Assembly: GCA_947565915.1 (NCBI GenBank)
Contig: CANOHY010000012.1
Location: 1-49,614, forward strand
Direction: 5' to 3'
Length of the DNA: 49,614 nt
Origin: an uncultured Eggerthellaceae bacterium
Lineage (GTDB): Bacteria; Actinomycetota; Coriobacteriia; Coriobacteriales; Eggerthellaceae
This document shows positions 25,506-33,863 of this stretch, piece after piece (within the stretch, counting starts at the first letter, position 1; each line of letters opens with the position of its first letter). A model generated the notes under the pieces. That model made no database searches. It had not been told where the DNA came from and saw nothing but the letters and a program-made list of their open reading frames with translations. Both the position numbers and the translations under genes were made by a program.

Positions 25506-25610
25506 CTCGACGCGACGCGGCATTTCCGGAAACTAAAAACGCAGGAATGGCCGAAGGCTATTCCGTAGCGTTTTGGCTTGAGGATTTGCCGTGCGCGTCG
25601 GGAACAGGAG
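25506..25610. repeat. 105-bp dispersed repeat (family D, copy 1)
   Basis: Same orientation and no gaps relative to 33724-33828, with about 92 of 105 positions identical by eye. Contains GGCATTTCCGGAAA and CGTTTTGGCTTGAGGATTTG. Differences are not concentrated at codon third positions, so it is not obviously coding. Confidence 0.85.
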
Positions 25611-25656
25611 CGCGAAGAGCCCCGCCAACCATCAGGCAACAACTTTGCGCAGGTAG

Positions 25657-26199
25657 TTAGCTGATGCTCTTGCCTAGTTCGTAGGCTTCTTCCAACCCGG
25701 GGTTGCCCTCGATGGCACCCTTCTCGTATACGTTGTTCACTATCACCTTGCCCAGCACTTCCTGCTTGCAGTAGTTCGCTGCCACATCGAAGCTGGCCAA
25801 AGCGGGTTCGCATGTGGTGGCGTCCTTGTCTTCGAAGCAAAGCAGCAGCGCGGTCTGGGATATACCGAACGGCTTGGCGATGCCGCAGAACATGCGATCT
25901 TGGAATGCGCGCATCTGAGCTGGGAAGTTGTAGTAGTACATAGGGGTGGCGTATACGATCACGTCGGCCTGGTGCAGCAGTGGGTAGAGCTCCTGCATGT
26001 CGTCCTTCTGGCAGCACTCTCCCTCGTGCTTGAAGCAATACTCACAAGCCTTGCAGCCGCCTATGCGAGCGTTTCCCACGCTGATGCGCGTCACTGTGTT
26101 GCCCGCTTCCGTGGCGCCGCGCTCGAACTCGTCGGCCAAACGGCTCGAATTGCCTCCCATGCGGGGGCTGCAGTGCACTAACAGGATGTTCTTTGCCAT
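25657..26199 (-). CDS. NAD(P)H-dependent FMN reductase-like flavoprotein
   Basis: 180 residues with the flavodoxin-like fold. LLVHCSPRMGGNSSRLADEF binds FMN phosphate, and VIVYATPMYYYNFPAQMRAFQDR forms the isoalloxazine loop. CKACEYCFKHEGECCQKDDM places five cysteines after the second strand, the layout of iron-sulfur flavoproteins and related NADPH-dependent reductases of anaerobes; whether a cluster is bound is unclear because spacing is not the classical Isf motif. Likely reduces quinones, nitro compounds or other acceptors. AGAGAGG precedes ATG 26199. Confidence 0.86.
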   Translation of the reverse strand: MAKNILLVHCSPRMGGNSSRLADEFERGATEAGNTVTRISVGNARIGGCKACEYCFKHEGECCQKDDMQELYPLLHQADVIVYATPMYYYNFPAQMRAFQDRMFCGIAKPFGISQTALLLCFEDKDATTCEPALASFDVAANYCKQEVLGKVIVNNVYEKGAIEGNPGLEEAYELGKSIS

Positions 26200-26290
26200 G
26201 GCATGCCTCTCTTTCAGGAAGAATGCTCCCCAACCCGCCCTCTGCGCGCATATTGGGAAGCTTTCGCTTTCCTTCCAAGTTTATAGCATG

Positions 26291-27244
26291 CTACTGGCAC
26301 GAAACAACCTGGCCGCCTTCCAATCCTGCGTCCTGCAAGCGGAACGACTTAACGGCTAGATCCTCGTAGGTGCTGTAATAGTACGTCTGCGTTGCCGCAG
26401 AATAACCGCCGGTATAGAGCGTGTATTCGAAATCGCCGTCGGCCACCTTCGCGCCACCCTTCACCATGCTCACGCCTAGCAAAGTGTGGAACAAGCGCGA
26501 TACGTTGGCCGCTTCGCCTTGCTGCTGGGGATAGTGGGCATTCAGATAGGCAGCGCGCACGAAACGCGAGGGCGAATAGAAATCGCCCGGGATCCCGCGC
26601 ATGCCCGAACCTGAGCCATAAGGTTCCAGCTGGTCCTCGCCCCACACGATAGGCTGCGAGGGATAGTCGGGCGTGCAATGCAAGTAGCTGCGCACGTTCT
26701 CGTGATGATAGGGGAAGGTGGGCTGATTGGTGAGCACGTCGAGGTCGTCGTGGTACACATGCATGCCATCCTGGGTGTATTCGACCACGATGGCACGATC
26801 CTTGTCGGATATGAGCCAATGCAGCAGCGATACCTCGTAGTGGTCGTTGATGGACTCCCCCACGATGGCAACGTTGGCAAGTGCTGCTTCAGCTTCGTCC
26901 ACAGTGGCGAATTGGCTTGCAACATAGGTGGGGAAGGCGTAAGCAGCAACGTTCACCTTGCCCTCCACAGGGGCATCTTCGTATTCCGCATAGCCCGGGA
27001 AGTTCAAACCCGCTATGGCCAGCCCAGCCTCGTTGCCGCAATCAAGATACATAGGCAACCCCTCGGCTACCACCGCCATGCCAATCAGGGCATGTTTCGT
27101 TTCAACTTTGCCATCCATGAACTTCGGATTGGAGAATCCACGCTGCGTAATGACCACGCTCTCGCCATACGAGAACGTCCAATCCAAATTGCGTCCGAAG
27201 TACAAGTTGCCCTTATCGTCGGTGAACCTGATTCCCGTGCACAT
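26291..27244 (-). CDS. Bile salt hydrolase (choloylglycine hydrolase)
   Basis: 317 residues, N-terminal nucleophile hydrolase that removes glycine or taurine from conjugated bile salts. After Met removal Cys2 is the nucleophile (MCTGIRF). Other family active-site residues are in place: Arg18 and Asp21 (FGRNLDW), Asn81 (AGLNFPG), Asn173 (LTNQPTF) and Arg227 (PSRFVR). Asn rather than Tyr near position 82 favours bile salt hydrolase over penicillin V acylase. ATG 27244 with GGAGG 5-6 nt upstream is the only start giving an N-terminal Cys; the in-frame extension to 27367 is rejected. No signal peptide: cytosolic. Indicates a gut habitat. Confidence 0.93.
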   Translation of the reverse strand: MCTGIRFTDDKGNLYFGRNLDWTFSYGESVVITQRGFSNPKFMDGKVETKHALIGMAVVAEGLPMYLDCGNEAGLAIAGLNFPGYAEYEDAPVEGKVNVAAYAFPTYVASQFATVDEAEAALANVAIVGESINDHYEVSLLHWLISDKDRAIVVEYTQDGMHVYHDDLDVLTNQPTFPYHHENVRSYLHCTPDYPSQPIVWGEDQLEPYGSGSGMRGIPGDFYSPSRFVRAAYLNAHYPQQQGEAANVSRLFHTLLGVSMVKGGAKVADGDFEYTLYTGGYSAATQTYYYSTYEDLAVKSFRLQDAGLEGGQVVSCQ

Positions 27245-27370
27245 GGCATCCTCCATCCATCCTGCTGACCATAAAAGCTCGCGGCATCTGCGCTCCGCAC
27301 TGCTTGCCGCGCTGCTTGCCGCACGCCTTGCGAACGCTCGCTGCCCATCGTAGCCGCCCACTTCCACCGC

Positions 27371-27430
27371 GGGTGCGAAGCCGAAGAGCAGTTACGCCTT
27401 CCAAGGCAAAGCGTTGCTGTTTCGTAGCCC
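27371..27430. repeat. 60-bp nested palindrome
   Basis: Nested pairs GGG/CCC, CGAA/TTCG, AGCA/TGCT and GCCTT/AAGGC frame the segment 27371-27430. It begins GGGTGCGAAGCC, the bulge string of the P2 elements, so it may be a decayed relative. The rest of the 343-bp gap 27245-27587 has CTGCTTGCCGC twice (near 27299-27322) and a lone TTGACA (27498-27503) without a good -10 at normal distance. Confidence 0.5.
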
Positions 27431-27587
27431 ATAAGCAGCGAAACGGTTGGATGAGCGCCGCGAAATCCACGACTGCGTTACACACCTGCAACCGATTTTG
27501 ACAAAATGCCCCGCTGCGTCAGCCTCATTCAATACTTCGTCTATTTTTGGAGCAACGCAGGGGAAACGCACGACAAAGGAGGTTGGG

Positions 27588-28784
27588 ATGCTATTCGATG
27601 TTTACGGCCCCAATGCGATCTATCAATGGGCCGGCCTATTCATGGTGCTGATCGCGTTGATTCTGCTTAACGAAATCGCACGACGTTGGAAGGCGGGAGG
27701 CATATTCTTCTTCTTCGGCGTATGCGGCTTCATGACCGTTTACTGCATCGTGGTTACCGTTGCGGCAGGCATGGGCATCGACTGGGGCGTTAACAATCCC
27801 ACCGTAACCGACATGAACGGATGGTTCCATTACGCCAAGGTGTACGCAGCCACCGCAGGATGCATCGGCTTCATGATGCTGAAGTACTCCTGGGGCAAGG
27901 TTGGTCGCTCGCATTGGTTCAAGGCCTTCCCGTTCGTCATCGTGGCCATCAACATCCTGATTGCCGTTGCCAGCGACTTCGAGAGCGCCATCATGGCATG
28001 GGGCACCAGCTTCGTATCCAGCGAGGGCGTGGTGCTCAATGGCGGTTGGCACAACGTGTTCAACGGCATCGCCGGCATACTGAACATCTTCGTGATGACG
28101 GGCTGGTTCGGCATCTACATCTCAAAGAAGCGCCAGGACATGCTGTGGCCCGACATGACGTGGGTCTTCATCATCTCCTACGACATCTGGAACTTCACAT
28201 ACACCTACAACTGCCTGCCCACTCACTCTTGGTACTGCGGCATCGCGCTGCTGCTGGCGCCAACCATCGCAGGCCTTATCTGGAACAAGGGCGGATGGAT
28301 TCAGAACCGCGCGTTCACCTTGGCCATTTGGTGCATGTTCGCACAGATGGTTCCGATGTTCGCCAACGACTCCATCTTCGCAGTGCAGTCCGTGAACAAC
28401 CCCGACGTGAACTTCGTAGTGGCACTGATCGCCCTAATCGCGAACGTGGCGGCGCTGGCATACGTGATCGTTCGCTCCAAGAAGATGGGCAAGAATCCCT
28501 ACACCAACGAGATCTGGGTTGGCACCAAGGAATACCGCGAGGCCATGGATCGTCGCGCCTCTGTGGAGTACCTGCTTGAAACCGAGCCTGCGAAGGCTAC
28601 CGAGGCCGAGATTGCCGAGATGGTGGCATACGCAGAGATGCCGAACATCCCCGACCCCACCAAGAACAACGGTGGTGCTGGTGGCACCGGCGGTGCGAGC
28701 CGCGGCGTGAACGTGGAGGTAACCACCGATTCGCACGGTGCACGCGAGGTGGAGGTTGAAACCGAAACCGTTAAGCGCGAGTAG
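27588..28784 (+). CDS. DUF5692 family membrane protein
   Basis: 398 residues with about nine or ten predicted spans, starting MLFDVYGPNAIYQWAGLFMV. Recognisable as the uncharacterised DUF5692 group of gut Coriobacteriia and Clostridia; conserved-looking aromatic blocks include MTWVFIISYDIWNFTYTYNC. The C-terminal 90 residues are cytosolic and charged, with a Gly-rich stretch. No enzymatic motif seen. ATG 27588 is fixed by AAAGGAGG just upstream, which excludes the longer in-frame start at 27447. A strong terminator follows at 28840. Function unknown. Confidence 0.75.
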   Translation: MLFDVYGPNAIYQWAGLFMVLIALILLNEIARRWKAGGIFFFFGVCGFMTVYCIVVTVAAGMGIDWGVNNPTVTDMNGWFHYAKVYAATAGCIGFMMLKYSWGKVGRSHWFKAFPFVIVAINILIAVASDFESAIMAWGTSFVSSEGVVLNGGWHNVFNGIAGILNIFVMTGWFGIYISKKRQDMLWPDMTWVFIISYDIWNFTYTYNCLPTHSWYCGIALLLAPTIAGLIWNKGGWIQNRAFTLAIWCMFAQMVPMFANDSIFAVQSVNNPDVNFVVALIALIANVAALAYVIVRSKKMGKNPYTNEIWVGTKEYREAMDRRASVEYLLETEPAKATEAEIAEMVAYAEMPNIPDPTKNNGGAGGTGGASRGVNVEVTTDSHGAREVEVETETVKRE

Positions 28785-28839
28785 ATTGATCGAATCGCTC
28801 GTTGCGCACCTGTCCCGAATGCAGGCTGCGCACGCATCC

Positions 28840-28870
28840 AGGGGCGCTGGCTTCGGCTGGCGCCCCTTTT
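28840..28870 (+). terminator. Intrinsic terminator after the DUF5692 gene
   Basis: AGGGGCGC (28840-28847) pairs with GCGCCCCT (28860-28867); the loop contains GGCTTCGGC, and TTTT (28867-28870) follows. It separates this transcript from the convergent ZIP gene. Confidence 0.9.
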
Positions 28871-28898
28871 GCTTCAGGGCGAATTCTCGATTGACGAC

Positions 28899-29759
28899 CT
28901 ACAAGTAGATGAGGCACATGCCCACCAGCACGCCAGCGATCATGAAGAAGGCGGGCACCTTCGAGCGATACATCAAGATGGCTTGCGGGATGATCTCGCC
29001 GAACACCACATAGAGCATGGCACCCGAGGCGAAGCCGAGCGAGCAGCAAAGCCCCAGCGTGCCCATGTCGCCCAGCAGCAGCCCGAGTACCGCGCCAACC
29101 GCCATGGGCAGCCCCGAGCAAGCTGTGAGCAGTATGGCTTTCAGCCTGCTCATGCCGCCTGCGATAAGCGGAACAGCAACAGCCATGCCCTCGGGGATGT
29201 TGTGCAGCCCGATGAGTACAGCCAGCATGAGGCCGGTTGCCACCGAGTCGACGGAATCGATGGCGAAGCTCGCGCCGATGGACATCCCTTCGGGAATGTT
29301 GTGCAGGGCTATGGCGCAGGCGATAACCACGCCCGCCCTCCAGAGCTCTTGGCGCGCACTCTTCTGGCGAGCATGTTCGTTGTAGTGGTCAACATGCATG
29401 AGCTCGTCGATGTTGTCGTGGGTGCTCGGGTGATTCACGCTTGCCGTATGCTCCACCTGATTGCGCGTGGAACGGTCGATGACCCAGTTCAGCAACATCA
29501 CCACCAACACGCCGATCACCAACGCCCCGCCAGCAACGAGCACGCCAGCGTCACCCATGGTGGTCGAGCCGGCATGCACCGCTTCAGGGATGAGTTCCAA
29601 GCATACGATGGCGATCATCACGCCGCTGGTGGCGCTGAGCAGAAGGCTGATCACGTTGTCGGAGCTTTTGCGGAAAAGCGAGCCGAGCACGCCACCAAGG
29701 CCGGTACCGCCCACGCCAGAAATCAGGGCAACGATGACGATGTAGGCTAATTCGCTCAT
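28899..29759 (-). CDS. ZIP-family metal transporter
   Basis: 286 residues, about eight spans. Two HNIPEG motifs form the binuclear metal site in the transmembrane helices (IALHNIPEGMSIG and LIGLHNIPEGMAV). A His-rich cytosolic loop lies between spans 3 and 4 (HVDHYNEHARQK). Belongs to the GufA/ZupT type and likely imports Zn(II) or other divalent metals. Start chosen at ATG 29759 (MSELAYIV); an in-frame ATG at 29786 is possible. Its promoter and a hairpin-terminator lie upstream (29807-29934), suggesting attenuated expression. Complements the zinc-efflux module at 22.3-25.2 kb. Confidence 0.9.
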   Translation of the reverse strand: MSELAYIVIVALISGVGGTGLGGVLGSLFRKSSDNVISLLLSATSGVMIAIVCLELIPEAVHAGSTTMGDAGVLVAGGALVIGVLVVMLLNWVIDRSTRNQVEHTASVNHPSTHDNIDELMHVDHYNEHARQKSARQELWRAGVVIACAIALHNIPEGMSIGASFAIDSVDSVATGLMLAVLIGLHNIPEGMAVAVPLIAGGMSRLKAILLTACSGLPMAVGAVLGLLLGDMGTLGLCCSLGFASGAMLYVVFGEIIPQAILMYRSKVPAFFMIAGVLVGMCLIYL

Positions 29760-29806
29760 TCTCAGGATTATAGCAACGGATAGCAACAGGCCACTGCCCG
29801 GAATAG

Positions 29807-29836
29807 CAAAAAGCGGCCGTTGGAACTCGACCGCTT
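29807..29836 (-). terminator. Terminator or attenuator before the ZIP gene
   Basis: On the minus strand AAGCGG (29831-29836) pairs with CCGCTT (29811-29816), followed by TTTTTGC. It lies after the ECF operon (ends 29991) and also downstream of the candidate ZIP promoter at 29906-29934, so it either ends the ECF transcript or attenuates ZIP. Confidence 0.6.
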
Positions 29837-29905
29837 CTTGCCGAAAAGAGAGGAATGAGGCATGAACTAACGATGCTTATACTACACGATGATTATTCTT
29901 TGTCT

Positions 29906-29934
29906 AGTATATTTCTTTTTGTAGATACTATGAA
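29906..29934 (-). promoter_or_regulatory. Candidate ZIP promoter
   Basis: Minus-strand TTCATA (29929-29934), 17-nt spacer, TATACT (29906-29911), in an AT-rich island with inverted repeat TAGTAT/ATACTA (about 29905-29930). The dyad could be a repressor site. Confidence 0.5.
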
Positions 29935-29990
29935 GCAAGAAGCACGTGGAACATGCTGCGATTCTTCAATGAATAGCGAACCAATCGGAG

Positions 29991-30785
29991 CTACTGCATC
30001 ATGCCGTACTTCGTCTTGAGGCGCGCAAGCTTGTCCAGCATGGGATTTCCCACCAGCAGCACCGTGACGAGCGTCGCAATGCCATGCACCACGTTCATCG
30101 GAAATCCCGACCCGTAGATGGCAAGTGCTGTCTCGGGCGTAATGAAGCTCGCCATCCAGAAGAGCGAGCTCGTATCCAAGATGGGCCCCGCAATTATCAC
30201 GATGAACAACCCGCCGCACAAGCTGACCACCACGCGCGTCTTCCACGACCATCCTCCGCGCTTGATCACGCCGCGGTCGGCCAGGAAGCCGAACACGAAC
30301 CCGCAAAGCCCGAATGCCAGCATTTGCCAGGACGTCCAGGGCCCTTGCCCGAAGAAGAAGTTGCTCACCAAGGCTGCCAGCGTGCCTACTAAAAAGCCCG
30401 ATGATCCGCCGAAGGCAATTCCGGCAATCATGATCAGACCTGCCATCGGCTTGAATTGCGGAACGAATGCGAACAGGGCACGCGCAGCAACGGCTATGGC
30501 TATCAGCACAGCGAGGGTTACCAATTCGCGTGCCTGGGGCTTGCGCCGCTCGAACGACACGAAGAACGGAATCATCGCATAGATGATGATGAGAATGCTG
30601 GTTATCACATAGGTGCGGCTTCCCATCTTCGCGCCGATGGCCAGCGTGAGCGGCGTGGCCACGATCACGAACAGCCAGGGCAGCACGCGCCGCCAAAGGG
30701 CGGGCTTGTTCGCTGGCTTGCCCGACGGCTCTGTCGAAGGCTCTGTCGACGGTTTGGTTTCCTCTTCACTTATCGGCTCAGGCAT
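29991..30785 (-). CDS. ECF transporter S component, probably for cobalamin
   Basis: 264 residues. A Thr/Pro/Glu-rich N-terminal tail (about 1-30) precedes about seven predicted spans. RALFAFVPQFKPMAGLIMIAGIAFGG and GFLVGTLAALVSNFFFGQGPWTSWQMLAFGLCG are the core of ECF substrate-binding subunits. It overlaps the fused ATPase gene by 16 nt, completing a T, A-A', S operon. Substrate inferred as cobalamin or a precursor because the operon leader resembles a cobalamin riboswitch and a DUF4430 lipoprotein lies upstream; sequence alone does not fix it. Confidence 0.82.
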   Translation of the reverse strand: MPEPISEEETKPSTEPSTEPSGKPANKPALWRRVLPWLFVIVATPLTLAIGAKMGSRTYVITSILIIIYAMIPFFVSFERRKPQARELVTLAVLIAIAVAARALFAFVPQFKPMAGLIMIAGIAFGGSSGFLVGTLAALVSNFFFGQGPWTSWQMLAFGLCGFVFGFLADRGVIKRGGWSWKTRVVVSLCGGLFIVIIAGPILDTSSLFWMASFITPETALAIYGSGFPMNVVHGIATLVTVLLVGNPMLDKLARLKTKYGMMQ

Positions 30786-32542
30786 AGCTCGATCACATCC
30801 TCGTCGGTCACGGCGTTCGCGAACACGTTTCGGCTCATGCGGTTCGCCGCCGTAGTATAGAAGCTGTTCTGCGCGAAGAAGCGGCGCGGCGTGTTAGCGG
30901 TCACGATGCCACCGTCGAAGAACATGGCCACCGAGTCGGCAAAGCGGGCGCAGAATTCCACATCGTGCGAAACCATCAGCAGCGTGGTGCCGCTGGCTTT
31001 CAAGCGATCGAACAGTTGTGCCAGCTCGCGCTTGAAGAAGCTGTCGATGCCCTTGGTGGGCTCGTCGAGCAGCAGCAATCGCGGCTCGGCCAACAGCACC
31101 TTCGCCAACGCGGCACGCTGCTGCTCGCCACCCGAGAGGTCGAAGGGATGCATGTCCAGCAGGCGCGTCACGTCGCAAGTCTCGGCAACCTCGGCAATGC
31201 GCGCCTCGGCATCGGCTTTGCCCTCATGCTGCCCCACCAGCATCTCAACCAAATCTTCGCGCACCGTCTTCTTCACGAAGAGGTTCTGCGGGTCTTGCGG
31301 CAACATGGCCACACCTTCGTGGTACAGCTCGCTTGTCTTCCAATCCTTGATCTTCTTCCCGAAGATGCGAATGCTGCCGCGATAGGGCCGCTGTATGCCG
31401 CAGGAGCATTTCAGCAGGGTCGACTTACCCGTGCCATTGCCACCCACCAGGGCGAACAGCTGGTTCGGCTCCACTTCCAAGTTCACACCGCGCAGCACGT
31501 CGGGCGCATCGCGGTCGTAGCGGAACCATACCTCCCGAATATCGAGCGCAGGTTGCCCTCCCAACTCAGCTGCGCGCACGCCATCGGTTGCCGCCTCGCC
31601 TTCAGCCATTGCAACCGACACCACTCCACCGGCACGCTCGTCGGGCAAGTAGGTGCGGGCAGGCGGGTTCGTCAGCACCTCTTCCGTCAGCCACTTGCGA
31701 CCCTCGCGAACCGTGAGCGGGCACTTCTCGCGCGCTTTCGCATCGGCGACAGCATCAACGGCATCAACCTTGGCCGCCTCCACGCCATAGTAGATGCGCA
31801 CCGGAGCTGGCAGGGCATAGGTCATCGCGTTGCCTGTGGCATGCAGCTCGGCAGACACCTCGCGCGGAGTACCCAACGTGCTCACCCGGCCATCTTGCAT
31901 AACCAGCACGCGGTCAGCCGTGGAGAACACATCCTCCAACCGGTGCTCGGTGATTACGATGGTGGTTCCCAGCTCGATGTTGATCTTGCGCACCGTGTTC
32001 AGAAAATCGCTTGCCGCAATAGGGTCCAGCTGACTTGTGGGCTCGTCGAGTATCAGCACAGTGGGCTGCATGGCCATGATGGAAGCCAAGTTCAAAAGCT
32101 GCTTTTGACCACCCGAGAGGTCGCGCACGTCTCTATGGAACCAGCCCTGGATGCCGAAGTAGCTGGCCATCTCGGCCACGCGAAGTCGCATGGTGCTTTG
32201 GTCGGTGCCCAAGCTCTCAAGCCCGAAGGCAAGCTCATGCCAAACCTTGTCGGTTACTATCTGCGCATCGGGGTTCTGCATCACGAACCCGATCTGAGAG
32301 CTTTGCGCGCGCTGGTCGACCTCATCCAGCGGCTTTTCATTGAACAGCACGCGCCCGCTTGTGGTGCCAGCGGGCGTGAGCACCGTCTTCAAATGGCGCA
32401 ACAGGGTGGTCTTTCCGCAGCCACTCCTACCGCAAACGCACAAGTACTCACCATGTTTTATCTCGAAGCTCACCTGGTCGAGCGCCAGCCGCTCACTCTG
32501 AGGATACGAGAAGGTCAGATCTTCGATAGCGAAATGCGCCAT
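30770..32542 (-). CDS. ECF transporter fused ATPase (A-A')
   Basis: 590 residues, two ABC nucleotide-binding domains in one chain. Domain 1: Walker A GRSGCGKTT (38-46), LSGGQKQLLNLASIMAM, Walker B TVLILDEPTSQLD. Domain 2: Walker A GGNGTGKST, LSGGEQQRAALAKVLL, LLLLDEPTKGID. A linker of about 80 residues joins them. True start is MAHFAIED at 32542, overlapping the T-component stop by 28 nt; the same frame runs on to 33289 antisense-free but over the T gene, and is not one protein. Powers vitamin uptake with the T and S partners. Confidence 0.93.
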   Translation of the reverse strand: MAHFAIEDLTFSYPQSERLALDQVSFEIKHGEYLCVCGRSGCGKTTLLRHLKTVLTPAGTTSGRVLFNEKPLDEVDQRAQSSQIGFVMQNPDAQIVTDKVWHELAFGLESLGTDQSTMRLRVAEMASYFGIQGWFHRDVRDLSGGQKQLLNLASIMAMQPTVLILDEPTSQLDPIAASDFLNTVRKINIELGTTIVITEHRLEDVFSTADRVLVMQDGRVSTLGTPREVSAELHATGNAMTYALPAPVRIYYGVEAAKVDAVDAVADAKAREKCPLTVREGRKWLTEEVLTNPPARTYLPDERAGGVVSVAMAEGEAATDGVRAAELGGQPALDIREVWFRYDRDAPDVLRGVNLEVEPNQLFALVGGNGTGKSTLLKCSCGIQRPYRGSIRIFGKKIKDWKTSELYHEGVAMLPQDPQNLFVKKTVREDLVEMLVGQHEGKADAEARIAEVAETCDVTRLLDMHPFDLSGGEQQRAALAKVLLAEPRLLLLDEPTKGIDSFFKRELAQLFDRLKASGTTLLMVSHDVEFCARFADSVAMFFDGGIVTANTPRRFFAQNSFYTTAANRMSRNVFANAVTDEDVIELCLSR

Positions 32543-33396
32543 ACCACAGCCTCCCAAATGCTTAGAATCGTAGGAATAGCCAATAAGATAACGCTTGCGA
32601 CCAGCCCCACCACGCCCCAAGGCGTGAAGACGGAAGCTGCAATGGTGGGGTAATACGCAATAGGCGAGACTCCTCCGTAATAGCCTGCGAACGCCAGCAC
32701 GCCGAGCACCACGAGCACAACCAGCAGCACGGCATCGCGCGGCGTAAGACGATAAGTGGCGAAGGTGGTGCGCTTGCCCACGCCATAGCCGCGAGCACGC
32801 ATGGAATCCGCTGTGATCACCGCACCTTCCAGCGCCCAAGAAACGAGCGACGACAGCAGAGTGACTGCAGAGAGCGAGCGTTGCCTCACCGAACCCTCGG
32901 CAACCGAGCGCCCGATGCATGCGCGCGCATTGAGAATCTCGGCAGCCTTTCGCTGATAGGTGGGCACAAGGCGCAGCACCATGGTGAGCACCAGCGTTAT
33001 CGCAGGCATCAAACCGCCGAACAGGTAAGTGAACTTGTCGGTGGTCATCACCTGGTTGTAGCAGAAGAACCACAGCAGCACCGTCACGAACATGGCTGCC
33101 GTGGACGCACCGAAGGCAAGCGCCTCGAGCGTATAAGGCCGATTGCCGAGCCAGGTGAACAAGACGGTATCGCCCATGGTGTTGAACAGGGGATTCACGA
33201 ACATGAGCAACACGAACAAGATGGCCATGCCCCCGAGCACGCGCCAGCCCTTGCTGCCCTTCAGGCACAAGTAATAAGCTGCCGAGCACACCACGTTGAT
33301 AGCCAAGAAGACGGGGTCGGACGCAAGCACAGCGAGCACGATGGCCACTATGAAGAACAGCGGGTTGACTGCCGGGTGATACGCATCGAATCGCAT
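32515..33396 (-). CDS. ECF transporter T component
   Basis: 293 residues, about five to seven spans. Begins MRFDAYHPAVNPLFFIVAIV, the usual CbiQ/EcfT opening. The coupling helices carry ARACIGRSV and the paired ADSMRARGYG, the two Ala-Arg-Gly style motifs that contact the ATPases. ATG 33396 with GGAAGGAC upstream; a longer frame to 33486 would run into the riboswitch. First gene of the operon. Scaffold subunit linking S to the fused ATPase. Confidence 0.91.
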   Translation of the reverse strand: MRFDAYHPAVNPLFFIVAIVLAVLASDPVFLAINVVCSAAYYLCLKGSKGWRVLGGMAILFVLLMFVNPLFNTMGDTVLFTWLGNRPYTLEALAFGASTAAMFVTVLLWFFCYNQVMTTDKFTYLFGGLMPAITLVLTMVLRLVPTYQRKAAEILNARACIGRSVAEGSVRQRSLSAVTLLSSLVSWALEGAVITADSMRARGYGVGKRTTFATYRLTPRDAVLLVVLVVLGVLAFAGYYGGVSPIAYYPTIAASVFTPWGVVGLVASVILLAIPTILSIWEAVVWRISLSKI

Positions 33397-33426
33397 GTCG
33401 TCCTTCCAGGACCCAGGTTGCTCGGT

Positions 33427-33550
33427 TCGGCGATCCGGCTTACGCTCGAGTTCACTGCCAGATGAGCAGGCAGGCCAAGCGATCACGGTTCCTGGTAGAG
33501 CGTGGGAGTTGCACCCAGCTTCTCCGAGGTTCTTGCAGGCATTTCTGCAA
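33427..33550 (-). promoter_or_regulatory. Probable cobalamin riboswitch
   Basis: On the minus strand the conserved core elements follow in order: GGTGCAACTCC (33505-33515) in a stem (TGGG/CCCA), then GGAACCGTGA (33483-33492), then AGCCGGATCGCC (33429-33440), which matches the 3' end of B12 riboswitches (AGxCxGxxxxCC). Located between the promoter (-10 at 33575-33580) and the T-component gene. Boundaries approximate; the call rests on recognised consensus, not on a covariance search. Confidence 0.7.
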
Positions 33551-33574
33551 GCCGATGGGCCAATTCATGCGCCC

Positions 33575-33583
33575 ATTATAGCA
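33575..33583 (-). promoter_or_regulatory. Extended -10 promoter of the ECF operon
   Basis: Minus-strand TGCTATAAT (TATAAT at 33575-33580 with TG one base upstream). No convincing -35, as allowed for extended -10 promoters. Start site would be just before the riboswitch. Confidence 0.55.
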
Positions 33584-33602
33584 GTCCGACACAAGGAAGC
33601 TT

Positions 33603-33688
33603 GCGGTCGCGAGAAAGAGCCTCCGTTGCACTCCTCGGTCGCTTCGCTCCCTGCGGGGGTTGCAACTCCGACTCTTCCCCGCGACCGC
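33603..33688. repeat. 86-bp palindromic unit (family P3, copy 1)
   Basis: Ends GCGGTCGCGAGAAAGAG (33603-33619) and CTCTTCCCCGCGACCGC (33672-33688) pair at 15 of 17 positions. The 53-bp core between them is identical, in reverse orientation, to the core of 33864-33953. Located upstream of the ECF promoter. Confidence 0.88.
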
Positions 33689-33723
33689 AATAATCCTGTT
33701 GCGTCAAGATAAACGCCCTTGCT

Positions 33724-33828
33724 CTCAATGCGACACGGCATTTCCGGAAACCAAAAACGCAGAAATGGCCGAAGGGCATTTCGAAGCGTTTTGGCTTGAG
33801 GATTTGCCGTGCGCGTTGGGAGCAAGGG
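33724..33828. repeat. 105-bp dispersed repeat (family D, copy 2)
   Basis: Gap-free relative of 25506-25610 (about 88% identity by eye), same orientation. It lies between the two inverted P3 units, so the segment 33603-33953 looks like a composite element. Confidence 0.85.
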
Positions 33829-33863
33829 CATTCATCCTAGTCCCTTTATTTAGCTCATTGCGA

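Noticed and set aside
25525..25610. Open frame through the 105-bp repeat on both copies, giving similar short peptides
   Set aside because: Changes fall at all codon positions, no ribosome site fits and frames diverge outside the repeat, so it is treated as a non-coding repeat.
27447..27587. N-terminal extension of the DUF5692 protein from ATG 27447
   Set aside because: No ribosome site, and the extension is non-hydrophobic and unlike the family; AAAGGAGG sits before ATG 27588.
30770..33289. Single 839-codon frame covering ATPase and T-component region
   Set aside because: The first ~250 codons lie in another frame over the clearly coding T-component gene; the ATPase starts at 32542.
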